This document shows positions 14,665 to 20,702 of a stretch of 25,998 nucleotides of DNA, in pieces (within the stretch, counting starts at the first letter, position 1; every line of letters starts with the position of its first letter). This DNA comes from a virus: positions 1-25,998 of IMG/VR virus record IMGVR_UViG_3300037277_000010, one strand, 5' to 3'. A program made the translations under genes and the position numbers. The notes under the pieces were generated by a model. That model did not search any database, was not told the DNA's origin, and worked only from the letters and a program-made list of their open reading frames with translations.

Positions 14665-15854
14665 CCCTTGACTACGCCGATAGGGCGCAGGCGCACCATG
14701 GGCTGAACCAGATCAGCGCTGTCGAGCATGACCTGTTCGATGTCCTTGTACGCACGCGGACCCTCGTCCACGGCAGTGGCTGCCTTGCCACCCATGAGCA
14801 CACCAGCAGCGGCCATGTCCGCAGCCAATTCCTCGACCGAAGACTCGCGCTCTGTTTGCTTGCGCCCACGCGCGCGGCCTGCGCCGTGCTGGCACGTGTT
14901 GTAGCTGTCCGGGTTGCCCAGGCCCTTGCCGATGTACGACGCGGTGCCCATGGAGCCCGGGATCAGGAGAGTCTCACCCTTGCGGGCACGGATCGCACCC
15001 TTGCGATGCACAACACCGTCCATGCCAAAGTGGTGTTCCCAGGACGCGTAGTTGTGGTGGACGTTGACCAGAACCTCAGGCGAACACGGGAAGTCCCGAA
15101 GGATTTCCTTGATCGCGTCGAGCATGAGGTTACGGTTCGCTTCTGCCCAGGCCAGCCCGAAGTTCATGGCGTTCATGTACTTCGCGTGCATGGGCTCGCC
15201 CAACGGGAAGAACGCCAGGTCGCTCGTAGGCAGCGGCGTGTGCCAGCGCTCACAGAGCTTGACGGCTTCCTTGTGGTAGAAGTCCCCGATTGCCTTGCCC
15301 AAGCCGCGTGAGCCTGAGTGGAGCATGATGTAGAGCCCGCTACCGTCCTCGTCCTCCTGAACCTCAATGAAGTGGTTGCCACCACCCAGGGTTCCCAGGG
15401 ACGTGAGGCTGTTGCGGAACCACTCCGGGTCAACGTCTCCGTCGAGCAGAACACGAGACGTCTCGCCCATGTAGGCGATAGCCGCGTCCATGTTCATGCC
15501 CTTCTCGTGGCGCGAGAACCCGGTCGGGATGCGCTCAGCGATCTTGTCGATCAGCATGCGCAACTCCACCTTGTTCAAGTCGCTTGCATGCATGCCGTTG
15601 AGGCGCATGATGGCAACGCCGCAGCCGATGTCCACGCCAACGGCGTTCGGGATCACCGCGCCGTCAGTGAAGATCACGCCACCGATGGGCATGCCGAAAC
15701 CCTGGTGAGCGTCGGGCATGAGCGCGATGTGGCGCTGCGTGCATGGCAGGTTGGCCAGGTTGGTCGCCTGCTCCAACGCGCCGTCGTCGAGCATAGATGC
15801 CCACGACTTGATTGGCAAGCGAGCGTTCGTCTCGTTCTGTCCGTAGACCTTCAT
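14661..15854 (-). CDS. rtcB: RNA-splicing ligase RtcB
   Basis: A 397-residue RtcB, close to the usual bacterial length. RtcB joins 2',3'-cyclic phosphate or 3'-phosphate ends to 5'-OH RNA using GTP and manganese. Motifs seen in order are MPDAHQGFGMPIGGV (47-61), GVDIGCGV with metal ligands Asp75 and Cys78, GTLGGGNHFIEV with His161, HSGSRGLG with His179, NVHHNYA with His266/267, RKGAI, IPGSMGTASYI, HGAGRA with the guanylated His323, and the terminal VVKG lysine. Every catalytic element is present, so the enzyme should be active. It is translationally coupled to both neighbours (ATGA upstream, GTGA downstream). Phage RtcB is thought to mend RNA cut by host ribotoxins. A separate Rnl2-type ligase is encoded at 24198-25136. 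Confidence 0.96.
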   Translation of the reverse strand: MKVYGQNETNARLPIKSWASMLDDGALEQATNLANLPCTQRHIALMPDAHQGFGMPIGGVIFTDGAVIPNAVGVDIGCGVAIMRLNGMHASDLNKVELRMLIDKIAERIPTGFSRHEKGMNMDAAIAYMGETSRVLLDGDVDPEWFRNSLTSLGTLGGGNHFIEVQEDEDGSGLYIMLHSGSRGLGKAIGDFYHKEAVKLCERWHTPLPTSDLAFFPLGEPMHAKYMNAMNFGLAWAEANRNLMLDAIKEILRDFPCSPEVLVNVHHNYASWEHHFGMDGVVHRKGAIRARKGETLLIPGSMGTASYIGKGLGNPDSYNTCQHGAGRARGRKQTERESSVEELAADMAAAGVLMGGKAATAVDEGPRAYKDIEQVMLDSADLVQPMVRLRPIGVVKG

Positions 15855-16057
15855 GATGGTAGATTGACCTCCACTTCGTGTGCTGAGTAGCTGTGCTTCG
15901 CCTTACTGGCGGATCGTTCCTCTAGGCGCGACTGCTCAGCGCAGTACGCCCAGGCTGCCTTCTTGTCAAGGAACGTGGGCTCCTTGAGGACTTCCGGGCC
16001 ACTGATTGGCCAGCCGTCCCAATTGACCCAGGTCTTGTGAATGACGTAGAGCTTCAT
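15851..16057 (-). CDS. Hypothetical small protein
   Basis: A 68-residue protein starting MKLYVIHKTWVNW. I chose this ATG because it overlaps the upstream stop as ATGA, the prevailing junction in this operon; a longer in-frame reading from 16114 would run back into the neighbour. The N-terminal strand, then DKKAAWAYCAEQSRLEER helix, suggests a small alpha/beta protein of the kind that takes an instrument-like 'strand, loop, helix' form seen in many phage accessory proteins. No catalytic or metal motif is visible and I do not recognise the family. Its stop overlaps the rtcB start by four bases. Confidence 0.65.
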   Translation of the reverse strand: MKLYVIHKTWVNWDGWPISGPEVLKEPTFLDKKAAWAYCAEQSRLEERSASKAKHSYSAHEVEVNLPS

Positions 16058-16422
16058 GCTGTCGCCTTGGCCGCAGCCAAGACCGCACGACCGAAGGACT
16101 CCATGTTCCCGCAAGCGCTCATGACGATCTGGCCTTCCAGCTTCGGAAGGGCGACGTCCGGCAGGTTGTCGGGACCGGTGATCTCAGCGGCCTTGCACAG
16201 GTCCACCAGGCAGCGCCAGTATGCCTTCTGGCCTTCGTAGCCCCAATAGGCATAGTCGCTCTGGCAGTTGCGCTGCGCCGTCAACACCTTGTCGAGTTGC
16301 GCCTGCGCCTGTTCCAGCGTGGGGTTCAACTCCTGCCTGCTGCTGACGCTACCGGGAGCACCGAGAAGGCTGCTGAACCCAATGACCGGGCCGAGTCGCG
16401 GAAGAATGTCGCTGAGCTTCAC
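16054..16422 (-). CDS. Hypothetical helical protein
   Basis: A 122-residue protein from a GTG start with AAGGAGAGG just upstream, which decides the start. The first 25 residues are mildly hydrophobic (LSDILPRLGPVIGFSSLLG). Then follows a helical central part with TLEQAQAQLDKVLTAQ and a tryptophan/tyrosine-rich segment (YAYWGYEGQKAYWRCLVDL). Three cysteines occur without a zinc-type spacing. The family is not recognised. It overlaps the next gene as ATGA and follows the upstream gene by 15 bases, so it is part of the rtcB-proximal operon. Confidence 0.65.
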   Translation of the reverse strand: MKLSDILPRLGPVIGFSSLLGAPGSVSSRQELNPTLEQAQAQLDKVLTAQRNCQSDYAYWGYEGQKAYWRCLVDLCKAAEITGPDNLPDVALPKLEGQIVMSACGNMESFGRAVLAAAKATA

Positions 16423-16437
16423 GAGCCTCTCCTTGTG

Positions 16438-16635
16438 CTACTTTGACATCCAGAACACCCATTCGAAGGTACGCTGGTCGAAGAAGCTGCCGCCGTTGTG
16501 GTAGCCCTTCTTCTTCTGTTCGATGTACCAATCGTACAACTTCACGACGAATGTGTCAAGTGGCTTACCCGCTTCCAGGCAAGCCACTTGAGTTGCGCGT
16601 AGCTCGGCGTAGCCGAGACTGTCTAGGAAGTACAC
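16438..16635 (-). CDS. Hypothetical small protein
   Basis: A 65-residue protein read from the GTG one base after the upstream gene's TGA (TGA-C-GTG). An open extension to an upstream start would overlap the neighbour by 70 bases and encode an unlikely Ser/Pro-rich leader. It contains a helix with ELRATQVACLEAGKPLDTFVV and an aromatic segment LYDWYIEQKKKGYHN, ending FFDQRTFEWVFWMSK. Spacing and lack of a clear ribosome binding site suggest translational coupling. Function unknown. Confidence 0.6.
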   Translation of the reverse strand: MYFLDSLGYAELRATQVACLEAGKPLDTFVVKLYDWYIEQKKKGYHNGGSFFDQRTFEWVFWMSK

Positions 16636-16636
16636 G

Positions 16637-17050
16637 TCAGCCCGGGTAATACTGCTTGGACAGGGCCTCGAACATGAAGGGGGTGCCGATGCTGCCGTCG
16701 TCGGCAAGCGAAGCCACGCCCTTGATGCCGTCGAAGCTGCTCTTGCGCAGCACGATCACACGCCGACCCTTGGCCTGCTCGGGAGAGCCAATGACCTCGA
16801 CCAGACGCATGATGTAGGTCATGCCGAACTCGGTGCCCATGCGCTTGCCGCCCTTGACGTGCCTGTCGAAGCCCATGGCAGGCAGGCCCTGCCCCCACCC
16901 ACCGTCCACGCCAAGGAACGATACCTCAGCGGTGAAGATGCCGTGGTCCTCGTAGCCAAGATGGAACGAGTTGACGGTTGCCGTCTCAGCCTTGTACGTC
17001 TCGCCGTCTACGACCAGATCGAACTCGGGGATACGCAGCTTCGTCGTCAT
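16637..17050 (-). CDS. Conserved phage protein with LGYEDHGIFTA motif, function unknown
   Basis: A 137-residue protein whose core motif LGYEDHGIFTA (residues 31-41), followed by GGWGQGLPAMGFD, is one I recall from small unnamed proteins in many phages and prophages. The family has no function known to me. Later it has MTYIMRLVEVIGSPEQAKGR, RVIVLRKSS and GIKGVASLADD, giving an alpha/beta domain. The Glu-Asp-His cluster and conserved glycines suggest a binding or catalytic site, but this is inference. The ATG overlaps the stop of an 18-codon open frame with an excellent ribosome binding site, so expression may be coupled to that peptide. Confidence 0.72.
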   Translation of the reverse strand: MTTKLRIPEFDLVVDGETYKAETATVNSFHLGYEDHGIFTAEVSFLGVDGGWGQGLPAMGFDRHVKGGKRMGTEFGMTYIMRLVEVIGSPEQAKGRRVIVLRKSSFDGIKGVASLADDGSIGTPFMFEALSKQYYPG

Positions 17051-17103
17051 GGCTTGATCACCAGGAGCATCCCCGCTGCAACGATCAGATGCCTAGTCTT
17101 CAT
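17047..17103 (-). CDS. Tiny 18-residue hydrophobic peptide (possible leader)
   Basis: An 18-codon frame reading MKTRHLIVAAGMLLVIKP. Evidence for translation is an AGGAGAGAGG ribosome binding site two bases before the ATG core spacing, and an ATGA overlap between its stop and the next start. Its start lies inside the last codons of the upstream gene. The peptide has a basic start and a short hydrophobic stretch, like a minimal membrane peptide. It may only serve to bring ribosomes to the downstream gene. Confidence 0.42.
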   Translation of the reverse strand: MKTRHLIVAAGMLLVIKP

Positions 17104-17572
17104 GCCTCTCTCCTAGCTTGTTCTTGGATGTTGATGGAGCCTGAATGATACCACCGGTCGGACGGGACGTCAAGGGGCCTGCCAGCAGCGTCGCCAACTC
17201 GGCATCTGTGATGTCGTCGAAGGCAGACGGCGGTCGGTCGTCTGTGCCAAGCCCGCGCTCACTGAACGACACAAGGCCCAGGGCCATCCAGGCTGCGTGC
17301 GCCATATGGTTCAGGCCGGACTCAGGGTCGCAGTCCTCGCCTGCCCAAAAGAGCATGGCGTGACGCATCATGGCGTTGAACGCGAGGGACCAGTTGAACC
17401 CCTTCAAATAGTTGAAGGCGGCGTACTTATTGGCCCCCATGCCAGAAACGCGACCTACCGCGATCAGAGCCACAGGATCGAGGCTGCCGATCTGGCAGAG
17501 CTTGTTGCCCTTCTGGCCCCCTGTGGTGTGATCGGTGACGCGAGTCTCGACGTCATGCAGGTCATGCTTCAC
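17093..17572 (-). CDS. dATP/dGTP diphosphohydrolase-like (MazG/MazZ-type) protein
   Basis: A 159-residue protein. The core resembles the dATP/dGTP diphosphohydrolase N-terminal family of phages: DHTTGGQKGNK at the start, then GRVSGMGANKYAAFNYLKG, a WSLAFNAMMRHAMLFWAGED helix and DPESGLNHMAHAAW. The acidic and histidine residues in these helices are the expected metal-binding positions. Such enzymes hydrolyse purine dNTPs to monophosphates and pyrophosphate, shaping nucleotide pools, and relatives act in 2-aminoadenine genome synthesis. Whether this phage makes modified DNA cannot be seen here, as no PurZ or DatZ gene is in the window. The GTG start lies within the upstream gene's last codons; the longer in-frame reading is Arg/Ser-rich and unlikely. 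The C-terminus from residue 115 is a disordered-looking extension. Confidence 0.7.
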   Translation of the reverse strand: MKHDLHDVETRVTDHTTGGQKGNKLCQIGSLDPVALIAVGRVSGMGANKYAAFNYLKGFNWSLAFNAMMRHAMLFWAGEDCDPESGLNHMAHAAWMALGLVSFSERGLGTDDRPPSAFDDITDAELATLLAGPLTSRPTGGIIQAPSTSKNKLGERHED

Positions 17573-17831
17573 TGGCAACGGGAACCTCCTTCTTCTTGCG
17601 CGGCTTGCGTACGGGCTTCTCGGGCAACTGGAACCCGACCTCCTTGACCACGACACGTCCCTCGGTGTCAATCAGGAGGTCCGTGTTCATGATCACGATG
17701 ATCGGCAGGTCGCTCACCTTGGCCCAATAGTCCTTGACTAGCATAACCTCCACGTCTGTCCAGGTGGCGGGCACAACCAGCACCCACCCCTTGTTCTCTC
17801 GGAACAGTTGAGCGCGGAGGATGCCGGTCAC
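17562..17831 (-). CDS. Hypothetical small protein with basic tail
   Basis: An 89-residue protein starting VTGILRAQLFRE from a GTG overlapping the upstream stop (GTGA). Residues 1-68 alternate strands and helices (GWVLVVPATW, then VEVMLVKDYWAKVSD, then LPIIVIMNTDLLID). Residues 71-82 are strongly basic (EKPVRKPRKKKE), which could bind nucleic acid or acidic partners. The family is not recognised. The longer open frame from 17912 would run through the upstream gene and is rejected. Confidence 0.62.
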   Translation of the reverse strand: MTGILRAQLFRENKGWVLVVPATWTDVEVMLVKDYWAKVSDLPIIVIMNTDLLIDTEGRVVVKEVGFQLPEKPVRKPRKKKEVPVASEA

Positions 17832-18028
17832 AGCTTGACCACCGCCACGATGTTGCGAGGCGAGCAGGCAATGATCTTGTTGTGCTTCGTGTTCCACCAA
17901 GTGAATGTCCACGAGCTAAGGGCGTCCTCGTCCAGCTTCATGGACCAGTCCTCGACCTTGATGTCGAAGCTCTGCCCGGAGCGCAGGAAGATGCGCAGCT
18001 TGATCGGGCGCTTGAACGGGTTCCTCAT
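17828..18028 (-). CDS. Conserved small phage protein
   Basis: A 66-residue protein from an ATG overlapping the upstream HAD gene stop (ATGA). It begins with a basic leader (MRNPFKRPIKL) and continues as a strand-rich body: RIFLRSGQSFDIKVEDWSM, then a tryptophan pair and a closing RNIVAVVKL strand. Small proteins of the form 'basic start, then LKSGQS-like strand, then PS-I-AV' are common in actinobacteriophage genomes as unnamed genes. The fold is probably a small beta-barrel, and no function is known to me. Confidence 0.65.
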   Translation of the reverse strand: MRNPFKRPIKLRIFLRSGQSFDIKVEDWSMKLDEDALSSWTFTWWNTKHNKIIACSPRNIVAVVKL

Positions 18029-18855
18029 GCTTGTTCCTCCAGAGCGCGGTTGCTGCGTGCGCAGTGATAGCAGGCGGGCTGTGCAAGATTGCGAAGCAGG
18101 CCCTGGCGGCGGGGGTTCTTGCCGGACTCCCACTCGCGGTCGAGAAGTTCCTGTGTCGGGACCTGTCGGATCACGACGTAGGCACCAGTCTCGTCTCGCT
18201 GAGTGTAGTCCAACTCCGTCGCTCCGTACAGGGCCACACGCCAGCCGCACGCCATGACAAGCTCGACGCCCTCGGACGGCCCGTAGGTCGTCTCGTACTT
18301 GCCGTTGTTGTAGCGATGGTTGCGCTGCGGAGCACGCTCGACCTGGAAGACGCGATGCACGCGCGGGCCACGGTTGCTGTGGTAGCGGTAGAACGTCTTG
18401 CCCTTCGTCGAGGACAGAGCGGCCATGCGTACGGCCTGCCAGTCACCCTCAAAGCGGAATGCCTTGTCGTCGATGTAGAACTCGGCAGGCACCTTCTCGG
18501 CAGTGATGTCGTCGAAGGGGATGTCGTACTTGGTCAACATGTCCGTGACATACTGGCGCTGTCCACGCAAGAACTCGTCGATCTTCCAGACGTTCTCGCT
18601 CTTGATCACGCTGATCGCCCAAACCTCGCTCAGGCGACTCGTGAAGATGGTCAGCTTGTAGCCCGCAGCCTTGAGCGCCAGCATGGCGTCACGAGCCCCA
18701 GGAAGCGGCTGCTTCTCGGAGCCCATGAGTGGACCCCACTCGATCAGTGTAGCGTCGAAGTCGATCAGCGCCACCTTGTCAGCGACAGGTGCGTGCCCGT
18801 TGGCCATGCCGAAGTCATGAAGCTCCTGGCTCTGGCCCATTTCGTCTGTGGTCAT
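18025..18855 (-). CDS. HAD-superfamily phosphatase with extra C-terminal domain
   Basis: A 276-residue protein starting at the ATG preceded by GGAGG; an upstream in-frame start lies inside the promoter spacer region and lacks a site. Residues 25-145 form a HAD phosphohydrolase: motif I IDFDATLIEW (Asp32 nucleophile, Asp34 acid/base), motif II IFTSR (Thr72, Ser73), Lys121 as motif III candidate, and YIDDKAFRFEGDW with Asp129/Asp130 as motif IV. The cap is minimal, as in polynucleotide 3'-phosphatases and small acid phosphatases. Residues 146-276 are a separate region with RYHSNRGPRVHRVFQVERAP and a final CYHCARSN CxxC; I do not recognise it. It is the first gene after a leftward promoter (18881-18910). 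RNA-end healing alongside RtcB and Rnl2 is possible but unproven. Confidence 0.8.
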   Translation of the reverse strand: MTTDEMGQSQELHDFGMANGHAPVADKVALIDFDATLIEWGPLMGSEKQPLPGARDAMLALKAAGYKLTIFTSRLSEVWAISVIKSENVWKIDEFLRGQRQYVTDMLTKYDIPFDDITAEKVPAEFYIDDKAFRFEGDWQAVRMAALSSTKGKTFYRYHSNRGPRVHRVFQVERAPQRNHRYNNGKYETTYGPSEGVELVMACGWRVALYGATELDYTQRDETGAYVVIRQVPTQELLDREWESGKNPRRQGLLRNLAQPACYHCARSNRALEEQA

Positions 18856-18880
18856 TGGTCCTCCATTCGTGCAGGGCACC

Positions 18881-18910
18881 AGTCTACCACGCTAACAGGC
18901 AACCTGTCAA
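18881..18910 (-). promoter_or_regulatory. Sigma70-type promoter, leftward
   Basis: On the minus strand, TTGACA (18910-18905), an 18-base spacer and TAGACT (18886-18881, four of six consensus bases) precede the HAD gene, whose ATG is 26 bases past the -10. The -35 is inside GCTTGACAG, identical to that of the promoter at 24166-24195. ACAGG-TTG-CCTGT, a small inverted repeat, overlaps the -35. Confidence 0.68.
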
Positions 18911-19416
18911 GCATCGCCCGTTGCCACGTAGACCCCCACGGTAGGGCATGCCATGCTGTCGTATACTCCCGGCAGCGCAAGGCATCCGTCGTGGGTCCAG
19001 GTTGCCAAGTGGGCCTCGTGAGGGTTGCCCTCATACTCGCCCTGGGGGTAGTCGATGATGGGGATGGAGAGCAGAACGATGCCCGTACAGTGGCTCCGGG
19101 CCTTAGCCCACAGAGCCAACGCTTCCTCGCGCGACATGTGTTCGAGTACGTCGCCTAGGATGATCACGTCGAAGTAGCGGCGTCCCCACGGGAAGTCGCG
19201 GATGTCAACGATGATCACTTCGTCGTACCTCTCGCGCAGATGGAACTGCTCGACGTACGGCTCCCAAATCTCAACGCCAGTCCAGTGCACCTGGCGATGC
19301 CCAAGGAGGTCGTAGTATGTCCCCGACCCCGGGCCAACGTCCAGCACTGTCTTCGGGTTGACGCGCTCGAACCACTCCCGTAGCTGTTCCTTGCCCTCCG
19401 TGGAGCTATATGGCAT
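18907..19416 (-). CDS. Class I SAM-dependent methyltransferase
   Basis: A 169-residue methyltransferase. Motif I TVLDVGPGSGTYYDLL (23-38) binds S-adenosylmethionine, Glu49 in TGVEIWEPY is the acidic residue at the end of strand 2, Asp71 in IIVDIRDF follows, and FDVIILGDVLEHM (82-94) is motif IV/post-I typical of small-molecule or sugar methyltransferases. It lacks DPPY or PC motifs, so a DNA N6/N4 or C5 methyltransferase is unlikely. The start has AGGAGGTAGAC before ATG. This ribosome binding site overlaps the stop of the tiny radical SAM-motif gene. It follows a glycosyltransferase gene, so modification of a surface glycan or virion component is a reasonable guess. Confidence 0.87.
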   Translation of the reverse strand: MPYSSTEGKEQLREWFERVNPKTVLDVGPGSGTYYDLLGHRQVHWTGVEIWEPYVEQFHLRERYDEVIIVDIRDFPWGRRYFDVIILGDVLEHMSREEALALWAKARSHCTGIVLLSIPIIDYPQGEYEGNPHEAHLATWTHDGCLALPGVYDSMACPTVGVYVATGDA

Positions 19417-19425
19417 GTCTACCTC

Positions 19426-19539
19426 CTAGGGCACGAACGACAGTAGCCGTACGATGCGCTGCGGGTGGCTGTTACGCAGGCACGTAACGCACGTACGGTT
19501 GCACTTGCTGGACGTCTCGATACTCAACTCGTTGAACAT
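19426..19539 (-). CDS. 37-residue radical SAM N-terminal fragment (CxxxCxxC)
   Basis: A 37-codon frame between the glycosyltransferase and the methyltransferase. It reads MFNELSIETSSKC, then NRTCVTCLRNSHPQ and a short basic-hydrophobic end. Cys13, Cys17 and Cys20 make a CxxxCxxC motif in the context 'IETSxxCNxxCxxC', exactly the strand 1 and cluster loop of radical SAM enzymes. Whole radical SAM domains exceed 200 residues, so this is a fragment. It stops at TAG within the ribosome binding site of the methyltransferase. Its ATG is five bases after the upstream stop with only a weak ribosome binding site. It is either a remnant of a gene truncated by methyltransferase insertion or deletion, or a small expressed cluster-binding peptide. 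Confidence 0.6.
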   Translation of the reverse strand: MFNELSIETSSKCNRTCVTCLRNSHPQRIVRLLSFVP

Positions 19540-19544
19540 GGGGA

Positions 19545-20138
19545 TCACTGGCGCGCTGCCATTTCCGCGTACAGGGCGTCACTGGCTCGGCATTCGTCTA
19601 GGCTCTTGGAGTGGATCAGGTATGCATCCTCCGGAGCCTTGACGCAGCGCGACGACTCACGAGTCTTCGACTCCTTGTCCCCGTTGAGCATGACCAGTTC
19701 ATGCAGAGGGCGGTACCAGTGGCCCACGCCCGTCCTAAACAAGCGGATATGCCAGTCTGCCTCCACGCCCGGAGACTTGGTTCCGTTGAAGTAACCCACC
19801 GTCCAGAACAGATAAGCCTCCGGCCCGTCCAATGATGCGTCGCGCAGGAACTGCCAAAGAGCCGCCGTGGGAAGCTCGTCGGGGTCTAGGTGCAGGGTCC
19901 ATGGATACGAGCAGCGGTCTAGGGCAGCGTTACGGGCTGCGGCAAAGTCGTCCACCCAAGTGAAGGGCACGATCTCTACGCCTGGCCAACTCTGCATTAG
20001 CTCAACTACCTCCTGCGGCGTCCTGTCGTCCACGACGACCACGACCTGCGGGCAGATGGGGCGCATGTAGTCTAGCAGGGATGCTAGGCGCGCAATAGGC
20101 GGGTTCTTGACCAGCATCACCAGGGAGTAGAGGTTCAC
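19545..20138 (-). CDS. Family 2 glycosyltransferase
   Basis: A 197-residue GT-A fold glycosyltransferase of the GT2 family. Strand 1 is LYSLVMLVKNPP, the nucleotide-binding aspartates are in QVVVVVDDRTPQE (Asp37, Asp38), the DDFAAARNAAL helix (63-73) is a GT2 hallmark, and LHLDPDE (82-88) is the metal-binding DxD. WHIRLFRTG and YRPLHELV near residues 128-145 match the acceptor-side region seen in SunS-like or O-antigen GT2 enzymes. At 197 residues it is a minimal single-domain enzyme. The GTG start overlaps the upstream 33-residue gene (GTGA). The substrate is unknown; neighbouring methyltransferase suggests a decorated glycan on host surface, virion or DNA. Confidence 0.88.
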   Translation of the reverse strand: MNLYSLVMLVKNPPIARLASLLDYMRPICPQVVVVVDDRTPQEVVELMQSWPGVEIVPFTWVDDFAAARNAALDRCSYPWTLHLDPDELPTAALWQFLRDASLDGPEAYLFWTVGYFNGTKSPGVEADWHIRLFRTGVGHWYRPLHELVMLNGDKESKTRESSRCVKAPEDAYLIHSKSLDECRASDALYAEMAARQ

Positions 20139-20236
20139 CTACGCCAACGTGTCTCGATGTAGTCGAGCGCAGCAGCCCACGCAAAACGCATCTTCCAGTA
20201 GATGGAGTCCGTAAAGGAGAACAGCTTGTCGGCCAT
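20135..20236 (-). CDS. 33-residue peptide
   Basis: A short gene reading MADKLFSFTDSIYW, then KMRFAWAAALDYIETRWRR. The CAGGAG ribosome binding site five bases before ATG and the GTGA overlap with the glycosyltransferase start support translation. The peptide is aromatic-rich and amphipathic, with a basic C-terminus, suited to membrane-surface association. It lies 79 bases downstream of the holin candidate, separated by an inverted repeat. No family recognised. Confidence 0.62.
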   Translation of the reverse strand: MADKLFSFTDSIYWKMRFAWAAALDYIETRWRR

Positions 20237-20274
20237 GGTTTCTCCTGTCTGTGGCAACATTCCGTGTTGTAATC

Positions 20275-20307
20275 GGGGGTGAGCGCCACGAATTGACACC
20301 CACCCCC
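20275..20307 (-). repeat. Inverted repeat between holin candidate and 33-residue gene
   Basis: GGGGGTG (20275-20281) and CACCCCC (20301-20307) are perfect complements with a 19-base loop. No T-run follows on either strand. It occupies the 79-base gap just after the holin candidate stop and may stabilise or attenuate the leftward transcript. Confidence 0.42.
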
Positions 20308-20315
20308 AGGAGAGT

Positions 20316-20702
20316 CTAGGTGGAGGCTGGCTGGATCGTGATTTCGGTCTTCGGCGCGGTTGCCTTGTCGTAGTTGAACACGTCGAGAACCGCAGCCTCG
20401 ATGGCCGCATCCAGAACCGCCGGGTCCAGCCTGATGCCAAGGCCCGTCAGGGCCTGGCTCAGCGCCGTCATGGCGTATTCCTTCTTGTCAACAGCGAACG
20501 TGTTCAGGGCGGTCCCCTGCTGCTCTGCGCCACGGACCACGATGTCCGCAAGCTGCTGGAGCACAGCAAGCTGCTGATCGTTGGTCTTGCTCTTGATGAA
20601 GCCCAGGACAGCGCCTGTGGTGGCGGTGACGAGGGTGATGATCAAGGTGACCGCAAGAGTGGTCGCTGCCTGACCGAGTTGCGCTAGGAGCGTCGGGTCC
20701 AT
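20316..20702 (-). CDS. Phage holin, LLH-type candidate
   Basis: A 128-residue protein with one N-terminal membrane segment (about residues 13-36, TTLAVTLIITLVTATTGAVLG) and a soluble helical part. The helical part carries the pattern of the LL-H holin family: IVVRGAEQQG, then VDKKEYAMTALSQALTGLGIRLD and LDAAIEAAVLDVF. Family members are normally 100-140 residues and encoded next to an endolysin. Here it is on the opposite strand and 6 kb away from the lysin, with replication and modification genes as neighbours. An AAAGGAAAA site precedes ATG; the start overlaps the upstream gene by 19 bases. It may form the pore, or play a role other than lysis. Confidence 0.68.
   Translation of the reverse strand: MDPTLLAQLGQAATTLAVTLIITLVTATTGAVLGFIKSKTNDQQLAVLQQLADIVVRGAEQQGTALNTFAVDKKEYAMTALSQALTGLGIRLDPAVLDAAIEAAVLDVFNYDKATAPKTEITIQPAST

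Noticed and set aside
15318-15890. 190-residue plus-strand frame opposite rtcB
   Set aside because: Antisense shadow of a gene with complete RtcB motifs.
15940-15970. TTGACA followed by TACTGC at 17 bases on the minus strand
   Set aside because: Coding sequence with a poor -10 (three of six).
16531-16559. TTGACA-17-TACGAT on the minus strand
   Set aside because: It lies wholly inside a small gene, the -10 is only four of six, and there is no gene boundary or leader to match. Probably chance, though an internal promoter for the rtcB-proximal genes is not excluded.
17828-18250. Long N-terminal extension of the 66-residue gene
   Set aside because: The extra 74 residues are an out-of-frame reading of the HAD gene (Arg/Pro/Ser-rich); the ATGA overlap start is preferred.
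18031-19158. Long 375-residue open frame on the plus strand
   Set aside because: Shadow of the HAD phosphatase and methyltransferase genes on the other strand; no ribosome binding site, and the composition is typical of antisense frames.
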